64,000 nucleotides of DNA, taken from assembly GCF_049676595.1 (NCBI RefSeq), contig NZ_CP187259.1, forward strand, positions 124,001-188,000, read 5' to 3'. This document shows, piece after piece, positions 58,833 through 64,000 of the stretch. The DNA is from Methanocella_A sp049676595 (lineage in GTDB: Archaea; Halobacteriota; Methanocellia; Methanocellales; Methanocellaceae). Numbering within the stretch: the first letter of the stretch is position 1; the number at the start of each line of letters is the position of its first letter. A program made the translations under genes and the position numbers. The notes below the pieces were generated by a model. That model did not search any database and was not told where the DNA came from. It saw nothing but the letters and a program-made list of their open reading frames with translations.

Positions 58833-59132
58833 ATGACAGGCAGAGAAGCGGAAGTAAAAGAGGCCATCTGGCAGAAGCTCGAGGAGATCAGCGCCAGGAC
58901 CGAGACTATCAAAGCCCGGGTAAAGGCCGGGGACAGCGACATCAGCGGTGACACCAGAGAGCTGGACCGCCTGGTCAGGGAGCTGAAAGCCTTCATAGGC
59001 CAGTCGGCCTTCGACAAGACCGCTTACCAGCGGGAGTATATGCGGAAAAAGCGCGCCGAAGACCCGGAGTACAGGCCCATCATGCAGGGCGTCAAAAGCC
59101 TGCCCGACTGGCGCAAGCCGCCGCTAGAATAG
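58833..59132 (+). CDS. Small hypothetical protein, charged and helical
   Basis: 99 residues from ATG 58833; a TTG three codons upstream opens the same frame. A heptad-like helix covers about 5-55 (EVKEAIWQKLEEISARTETI, RELDRLVRELKAFIG), followed by AYQREYMRKKRAEDPEYR, a segment like those in some small DNA- or RNA-associated proteins. No recognised family. The two dyads upstream suggest regulation. Confidence 0.6.
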   Translation: MTGREAEVKEAIWQKLEEISARTETIKARVKAGDSDISGDTRELDRLVRELKAFIGQSAFDKTAYQREYMRKKRAEDPEYRPIMQGVKSLPDWRKPPLE

Positions 59133-59202
59133 CGATTATCACATACCAGCAAATGCCGGGCCGGCCCGGACGAACGTTAGCACCTGAAGTGCCGGCCCGT
59201 CA

Positions 59203-59931
59203 CTATAACTCGTACTTCCACCCCTCAGTTTTCAGCGCCTTCTTTCTGGCATCGGAGTCCGGCATGATCGACTCCAGCACCGCCCAGTACCGGGGGGAGT
59301 GGTCCTTGACCTTCACGTGGCAGACCTCGTGAGCGGCCACGTATTCCAGCTGCTCCAGCGGCGCCATGACGATCTTCAGGTTGAAGTTCAGCAGGTTTTT
59401 GGCTGTGCAGCTGCCCCACCGCTTCGACTGGTTTTTAACCCTGAACTCGGGCGGGAAAACGCCGAGCGCCCGGGCATAAGTGGTCACTGGCTCCCTGAGA
59501 TAAGTTTCAGCCTGGAAGCGGTACCACCTGAATACCGCCGATCTGATCGTTTCTCTGTCGCCCGGGTCCGGGACGATCACGTTCAGCGTCTTATCCCCGA
59601 GCGTCACTATAGGGCCGTGCCCCTGCGAGATCCTCAGCGCGTACTCCCGGCCGAGGAAGAGGAAGATTTCTCCGTCGACGTACTGCTTCTTCACGTCCCG
59701 GGCTCCCTGTGCCTCGAAGGCTTTGAGCTTGTCGAGCACCCACCCGGCCTTCTGCTCCACATATCGCCGGGCCTGGGCCTCGCTGGTCCGGACGGGCACC
59801 GTCAGCCTCACTTCGCCCGAGGGATATACCGCGATGCAGGCCGTCTTCCGTTTAGGGCTGCGGGCTATTGAAAAGTTGATAGTTTCCCCGCCATACTGGA
59901 TGCTGCTCCATTCAGTCGAAGGTTCGGCCAT
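59203..59931 (-). CDS. YgjP/DUF45-type zinc metallopeptidase (M48-like)
   Basis: 242 residues from ATG 59931 (GGAGGCGGT upstream). The HExxH site is AAHEVCHVKVKDHSPRYW near 202-219 (H204-E205-x2-H208), preceded by RWGSCTAKNLLNFNLKIVMAP, a near-invariant family block. N-terminal beta part INFSIARSPKRKTACIAVYP. Bacterial relatives often accompany type I restriction-modification genes, though none is in view. A fragment of a close relative lies at 61037-61225. Confidence 0.88.
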   Translation of the reverse strand: MAEPSTEWSSIQYGGETINFSIARSPKRKTACIAVYPSGEVRLTVPVRTSEAQARRYVEQKAGWVLDKLKAFEAQGARDVKKQYVDGEIFLFLGREYALRISQGHGPIVTLGDKTLNVIVPDPGDRETIRSAVFRWYRFQAETYLREPVTTYARALGVFPPEFRVKNQSKRWGSCTAKNLLNFNLKIVMAPLEQLEYVAAHEVCHVKVKDHSPRYWAVLESIMPDSDARKKALKTEGWKYEL

Positions 59932-60088
59932 ACCGCCTCCATGTATGCTCCTGATACCATAAAAAACCATAGCAGCTTGCGACCGGAGTGAAACTCTGGC
60001 CCACGCTTTCGGAAATGTAGTCTCAAATCGGTAAGATTAGCTTCTTAACTGTTACCGGCTTACCTGATGGTATCGAGGTGGCGGGTCC

Positions 60089-60742
60089 GTGAGGGAAGTA
60101 AGAAAACTGGCGGTATTTCTTCTCATGCTGGCGATGATCGTTTCCGGCATACACTGTACTGTAGCGGATGCTGCCGCTAACAATACCACACAGCCTGCCA
60201 GTGGCAGCGTGTCAAAGCCGGTAGCAGGCCCGACCGGGTCCGTCAACGGCACGGTCTTCGACGCGATCGGCAACCTGGTGCCCGATGCGGACGTGTACCT
60301 GCACGACGGGCGGGGCGTCGCCATGGGCCTCACCGTGACTGACGGGAACGGGACGTACAGCTACACAGAACTGGACCCGGGTAACTACTCGATCGTGGTC
60401 CAGGTAGACGGGTACGCCTGGTACAAGAAACTCGCCGTGGCCGCGGGAGCCGGCAATGCTTCGGACATCCACATTCCCGACTACGTCCACTACCCGATGG
60501 TCACCCCGTGGCCCGCCCTCAATTCGATCAACAACTCTACGTCGGCCGGAGCCACGAAAGTAGTCACAGCCACGCCTGCCCCCACGCCGAAGCCCGTGCA
60601 GACTAACGTGACGGTAAACCACACGGCGCCGGACGATATGGGGACTATAAACGAGGAAGAGGAGAGCACCGGTTCGCCGATCGACGATTTCATCAATGGC
60701 ATCGTGAGCTTCTTTAAATCAATTTTAGGAATGTCAGAGTAA
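60089..60742 (+). CDS. Secreted protein with carboxypeptidase-regulatory-like domain
   Basis: 217 residues from GTG 60089. Signal peptide about 5-28 (LAVFLLMLAMIVSGIHCTVA). Then a CarboxypepD_reg/CNA-B-like fold (about 50-110: GSVNGTVFDAIGNLVPDADV, DGNGTYSYTELDPGNYSIVV). A Pro/Thr-rich region with several N-x-S/T sites (about 145-180) and an acidic C-terminus with an amphipathic end (FINGIVSFFKSILG) follow. It is a likely surface protein. No fixed role. Confidence 0.72.
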   Translation: MREVRKLAVFLLMLAMIVSGIHCTVADAAANNTTQPASGSVSKPVAGPTGSVNGTVFDAIGNLVPDADVYLHDGRGVAMGLTVTDGNGTYSYTELDPGNYSIVVQVDGYAWYKKLAVAAGAGNASDIHIPDYVHYPMVTPWPALNSINNSTSAGATKVVTATPAPTPKPVQTNVTVNHTAPDDMGTINEEEESTGSPIDDFINGIVSFFKSILGMSE

Positions 60743-60773
60743 TAAGCTAATATATAATCTGTCATCCTCGCGG

Positions 60774-60996
60774 TTCGACGTCCGACCCAAAGGGTCGGCC
60801 TACTCCGGTTTTTAGGGTGCTACGCCGTCGGGGCCGCGCTCGCACCCTCGGAGGTACGACATGGCTGCGCCTTCGGCTGCGCCAGTCGAACTTCCTTCGT
60901 AAGCGCTAAGCGACGCCACTACGTAGGCGTCCATTACCCCGCCACCTCCGCATCCCTCCGCTTCGCTACGGGCAGACCCTAAAAACCTCCGTCGAA
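60774..60996. repeat. GC-rich structured repeat, left of the AT-rich island
   Basis: Outer inverted repeats TTCGACG/CGTCGAA (60774/60990) and GGTTTTTAGGGT/ACCCTAAAAACC (60807-60818/60976-60987) enclose GC-rich DNA with several hairpins, e.g. CCGACCC-AAA-GGGTCGG at 60782-60798. No gene in it. It ends just before the DNA becomes AT-rich. Confidence 0.65.
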
Positions 60997-61036
60997 CGCT
61001 AAACAATAGAATGGAGTCATTCAAGTTATTTGAACA

Positions 61037-61225
61037 TTAAAATTCGTACTTCCATCCGTCACTTTTCAGTGCCTCTTTCCTTTTCTCATATTCAGGCAAG
61101 ACAGACTTCAGCGTACTCCAAAACTTCGGTGAATGATCTCTAAATCTCATGTGGCAAAGCTCATGTGCCACAACATATTCCAGCTGAGATACTGGAGCCA
61201 TTGCAATTCTAGTGTTAAAGATCAA
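61037..61225 (-). pseudogene. 5'-truncated YgjP/M48-like metallopeptidase fragment
   Basis: 62 residues matching only the C-terminal quarter of the 59203 peptidase: RIAMAPVSQLEYVVAHELCHMRFRDHSPKFW and KSDGWKYEF. The HExxH (HELCH) is present, but the earlier domain and the RWGSC block are missing; upstream the frame breaks into AT-rich DNA. It is a remnant, perhaps cut by the insertion of the neighbouring island genes. Base composition is like the island, not like the intact gene, so it is not a local copy. Confidence 0.72.
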
Positions 61226-61379
61226 TTGATTTTTTAATCATATCGGCACTAATTAAGTTCATTCAATTCATTTCACACAGTTGCCCGAATAATTTCGGTA
61301 TGCACATAGCCCATCTTTAAAAGAATGGACGAATACACTTATCTACTCATAATATAATAAGGGTAGGATAGGGAGCCAT

Positions 61380-61943
61380 ATGGACCCGACTGATGCAATA
61401 TTAATGACGATAGATTCGACTGGCGGAGAGATTAGCGGCCGGACAGCTATTCAAAAGCTTATATATTTCGAATCACTGGTGCTGGACATAAATGCATGTT
61501 ATCAGCCTTATTACTACGGTCCATATAGTGGAGAGGTAGCTGGCGGAACACAGTCGCTTGTATCGTTAAACTTCGTTAAAGAGGAAATCGACTACAAAGA
61601 AAGCCGGAAGTTTAACAGCTCTGAAGACTGGAAGAAGTATAGTTACAAACTTTCTGACGATGGAAAGACTGTTCTACAAAGCATTAAAGAAAAAAATGAA
61701 TCGAATTACGACTTGATAAAAAAAGTAGTCGAGATATGCAAAAGAGAAACTCGCATGGACATACATAAGCTATCATGTGCTGCGAAAGTGCATTATCTTA
61801 CAAACAATTGTACCCCTGCTCCGGGTTCATTAGAGAAGATACAACAGTATGCAGAATGCCATGGATGGCAGTTAAGCGACGACGATATTATTGAAGCGTC
61901 AGATCTGATTGCAGCGTTAAAGGCAGAGTTACCGCAGATATGA
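61380..61943 (+). CDS. YwgA-like protein (first gene of a two-gene AT-rich unit)
   Basis: 187 residues. SGRTAIQKLIYFESLVLDIN and YYYGPYSGEVAGGTQSLVSL near 18-60 resemble the YwgA/Panacea-like (antitoxin-like) proteins, with LSDDGKTVL and a long helical C-terminus. In Bacillus ywgA is next to the HD-protein gene ywfO, the same pairing seen here. ATGA overlap with the HD gene means joint translation. Codon use is clearly AT-richer than neighbours, pointing to transfer. Role unknown; antitoxin or regulator of the HD enzyme is inference. Confidence 0.65.
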   Translation: MDPTDAILMTIDSTGGEISGRTAIQKLIYFESLVLDINACYQPYYYGPYSGEVAGGTQSLVSLNFVKEEIDYKESRKFNSSEDWKKYSYKLSDDGKTVLQSIKEKNESNYDLIKKVVEICKRETRMDIHKLSCAAKVHYLTNNCTPAPGSLEKIQQYAECHGWQLSDDDIIEASDLIAALKAELPQI

Positions 61944-63235
61944 GCGATTATTATAAGATCATCAGAGACCCGATATACGGCTATATTGGGTTAACGCATG
62001 ATGAAGTGCGGCTGATGAACACACCGGTTTTCCAAAGGCTGCGGAGAATTAAACAACTCGGTGATGCATATCTTGTATACCCTGGCGCATGCCATACTCG
62101 CTTTGAACACTCATTAGGCGTTTTACACGTCGCAGGCTTGATGGCAGAAAAACTTGGACTAAGCCCTGAAGATACAGAAATTGTTAGAATGGCTGCGCTG
62201 TTGCATGACATAGGGCACGGACCTATGTCCCATAGCTTTGAATCGGTCATCAATAGCATGAACAAGGCTTCTGGCGAGAAACAGAAGGTCGATCACGAGC
62301 TTATAGGGCAGATAATTATTGAGGCTGATCCGGAGATTCAGGAAATTATCGGAGATAAGAGGCACCAAGTTGTCGAACTTCTCAAAGAGAAAAAAGATAC
62401 AGTAAAGAAACAGATAATTTCCGGAAATGTCGATGCGGACAGACTCGATTATCTACGAAGGGATTCTTATCATATTGGAGTAGCGTATGGCCATTACGAC
62501 CTCGAGAGAATCCTATATACTATAAAGCCTATCAGGAAAGGCGCAAAATCGTTTTTTGCCATCCACGAGAAGGGTAAAGATGCGCTTGAGAACTTCAGGA
62601 TGGCAAGGTACCTGATGTATACCCAGGTATATTTCCATCACGTGAAGCTTATCGCTGAAAAGATGATGCAAAGGGCAGTAGAGATAGCAGTGCGGGATAA
62701 AATTATTGATCAAAACGCATTATCGCTATCAAATACCAAGTTTATTGGCAATTATCTTTCATATGATGACTCTAACCTATTCTATAGAATAACTTCTGCC
62801 AAAGGCAAAAGCGCTTCGAAAGGAATGATCAGCAGGATCATGGATAGAAAGCTCTTAAAGAGAGGATTTGATCGTAGTCTGATCGACATAGAAGACTCGA
62901 TACTCAGGTACAAGATATCTCAGATGAAAGAGAAGGATTTTAAGATACTAGAAGAGGCTCTGGCAGATAAGTGCGGTTGTGACAAAGATTCTATTATTGT
63001 ACATATACAGCAGGTCAATAACCCATTATACAACTCAACATATCAAATCTTTAAAGACAACCAGTTTCCGGTATACATCGCATTTGACGACAACGATATC
63101 CAATATTTAAGCGACATATCACCATTTTCAATGAGCACCGATCCACTGGACAGGTTCTATGTTTTTTGCGATGGAAAGCATAAGGATGACATCAAGAAGT
63201 ATACACTTGATGTTGCAGATGAAGCTTTAGAATAA
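61940..63235 (+). CDS. HD-domain phosphohydrolase, dGTPase/SAMHD1-like
   Basis: 431 residues. All HD residues are visible: H57 in TRFEHSLGV, H89-D90 in LLHDIGHGPMSHSFE, and the last Asp at 165-167 in GNVDADRLDYLRRDSYHIGV. PVFQRLRRIKQLG at 29-41 is also typical of the YwfO/SAMHD1-like group. Such enzymes degrade dNTPs, some as antiviral defence. The C-terminal 200 residues are lysine-rich and helical as in YwfO. AT-rich; overlaps the YwgA-like gene by ATGA. A metal-dependent nucleotide hydrolase is likely; substrate unknown. Confidence 0.85.
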   Translation: MSDYYKIIRDPIYGYIGLTHDEVRLMNTPVFQRLRRIKQLGDAYLVYPGACHTRFEHSLGVLHVAGLMAEKLGLSPEDTEIVRMAALLHDIGHGPMSHSFESVINSMNKASGEKQKVDHELIGQIIIEADPEIQEIIGDKRHQVVELLKEKKDTVKKQIISGNVDADRLDYLRRDSYHIGVAYGHYDLERILYTIKPIRKGAKSFFAIHEKGKDALENFRMARYLMYTQVYFHHVKLIAEKMMQRAVEIAVRDKIIDQNALSLSNTKFIGNYLSYDDSNLFYRITSAKGKSASKGMISRIMDRKLLKRGFDRSLIDIEDSILRYKISQMKEKDFKILEEALADKCGCDKDSIIVHIQQVNNPLYNSTYQIFKDNQFPVYIAFDDNDIQYLSDISPFSMSTDPLDRFYVFCDGKHKDDIKKYTLDVADEALE

Positions 63236-63510
63236 GCTGACGCGGTCGGCGAGGCGTTTCGGGCATCGGTCCTGCCCATCAGGGCAGGATGCGGAGATGG
63301 CCGGGTAATGAATGCCTGCCGCAGGCGGCATTGCTTAGCGCTTGCGAAGCCATTGAACGGGGCGAGCAAGCGAAGCTGCAAGCTCTGTTGAATGGCGAGG
63401 GTGCGAGCGCGGCCCGGACATTGGAGCACCCGAAACGCCGAGTAGCCCGTCATCAGACGGGCGTCAACCCGCGAAGGGAACGATGTAAATTAAAACTAGC
63501 TGGTTTTGGT
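63236..63510. repeat. GC-rich structured repeat, right of the AT-rich island
   Basis: GGCGTTTCGGG (63253-63263) and CCCGAAACGCC (63429-63439) are perfect inverted ends. Between and beyond them are many small hairpins: CCTGCCC-AT-CAGGGCAGG, CCTGCCGCAGGCGG, GCTTAGCGCTTGCGAAGC and CCCGTC-ATCA-GACGGG. No gene. The 318-bp gap before radA holds only this. Confidence 0.6.
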
Positions 63511-63553
63511 TCAAGCTGAAGTGATAATAAAATAGAAAGAGACTGAACTTTAT

Positions 63554-64000
63554 TCAGTCCCTTAGTCCCTCAGTCGTCACTGAGAAGATCGCCTCACCCT
63601 CAGGTAAGTTCGGGCTGTCTACGAGCCTCGCGATCCTCTTCTCACCCTTGCTCTTCCTCAGGTACAGCCGGAACGTGGCTGTGTGCCCTACGATATGACC
63701 ACCGATAGGTCTCGTCGGGTCGCCGAAGAAGGCGTCGGGCTTGGCCTGCACCTGGTTGGTGACCACGATGGCGGCGTTGTTGATGTCGCCGAACCGCATC
63801 AGGTCGTGCATGTGCTTGTTGAGCTTCTGCTGCCTGTCTGCCAGGGTGCCTCTGCCTACGTACTCGCTCCTGAAATGCGCAGTTAACGAGTCCACGATGA
63901 TGAGCTTGACGGGCCTGTCGGAGTCCCTCATCTTCTCCGCCAGCTCGGACGCGCTCTCGACCAGCAGAATCTGGTGGTTGGAGTTGTACGCCCTGGCCAC
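63554..64000 (-). CDS. radA: DNA repair and recombination protein RadA, C-terminal part
   Basis: 148 residues, N-terminus outside the window. Archaeal RecA-family recombinase. Walker B is KLIIVDSLTAHFRSEYVGRG near 33-52; the L2-region is NQVQAKPDAFFGDPTRPIGG near 102-121, and GHTATFRLYLRKSKGEKRIARLVDSP (in parts) is the RadA C-terminal block. Catalyses strand exchange. Converges on the AT-rich island. No oddities. Confidence 0.95.
   Translation of the reverse strand: MARAYNSNHQILLVESASELAEKMRDSDRPVKLIIVDSLTAHFRSEYVGRGTLADRQQKLNKHMHDLMRFGDINNAAIVVTNQVQAKPDAFFGDPTRPIGGHIVGHTATFRLYLRKSKGEKRIARLVDSPNLPEGEAIFSVTTEGLRD

Noticed and set aside
63289..63519. 76-residue forward frame between the HD gene and radA
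   Set aside because: Lies wholly in the hairpin-rich repeat; composition reflects the repeat and no RBS is present.

Overview
The window looks like chromosome from a methanogenic archaeon, most probably a Methanocella (Rice Cluster I) type. The evidence is a McrD-like protein, an AfpA/iron-sulfur flavoprotein pair, archaeal-type AlaRS, RNase HII, EF-Tu-like GTPase and RadA, tetrapyrrole genes that stop at uroporphyrinogen III / precorrin-2, archaeal TadA/TadC pilus motors and archaeal TATA/RBS signals. Genus assignment is inference. The bulk has moderately high GC; one AT-rich island stands out at about 61.0-63.2 kb.

Layout. 0-1.5 kb: M20 peptidase (partial) and a DUF4013 membrane protein. 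2.1-9.4 kb: precorrin-2 dehydrogenase, then, after an interposed reverse-strand GxxExxY gene, a tight hemA-hemB-hemL-hemC-cobA-hemD operon leading from glutamyl-tRNA to uroporphyrinogen III and precorrin-2 for cobalamin, F430 and siroheme. 9.5-20.3 kb: PH-like and zinc-ribbon membrane proteins, class II aldolase, methyltransferase, two roadblock proteins, tandem HAD hydrolases, an endonuclease III-like glycosylase, rnhB, an EF-Tu-like GTPase and a secreted propeller protein. 20.4-25.6 kb: alaS, a coiled-coil protein and glnA. 25.6-34.5 kb: a type IV pilus-like locus (two pilin-like proteins, prepilin peptidase, HerA-like ATPase, TadA, TadC) split by a phosphoribosyltransferase/DJ-1 pair. 35-42.6 kb: phosphoglycolate phosphatase, AfpA/Isf, an ATPase followed by two MscS channels and a DUF389 protein.

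42.7-55.4 kb is a run of export and stress cassettes, each beside its own regulator and a recognisable operator: an ABC-2 exporter with a four-module zinc-finger/ArsR fusion regulator; a second ABC exporter with a double-flavodoxin protein and TetR; a PadR cassette with a small membrane protein and a methyltransferase; an MFS pump and tautomerase with HxlR. 55.4-60.7 kb holds RsgA, an mcrD outside any mcr operon, GNAT, a 47-residue Cys-rich protein, small membrane and secreted proteins and a zinc metallopeptidase. 61.0-63.5 kb is an AT-rich island with a fragment of that peptidase and a two-gene YwgA-like/HD-phosphohydrolase unit, bounded by structured GC-rich repeats. The window ends inside radA.

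The most unusual feature is the intergenic DNA. At least five families of short-word inverted repeats sit mainly in gaps between converging genes or downstream of genes. One is a composite element of about 300-535 bp in three copies, with ~60-bp-period arrays pointing in opposite directions around a conserved core. Another has been interrupted by a MITE-like insertion with apparent target duplication, and one repeat is nested inside another. No tRNA, rRNA, CRISPR array or intact transposase was recognised.
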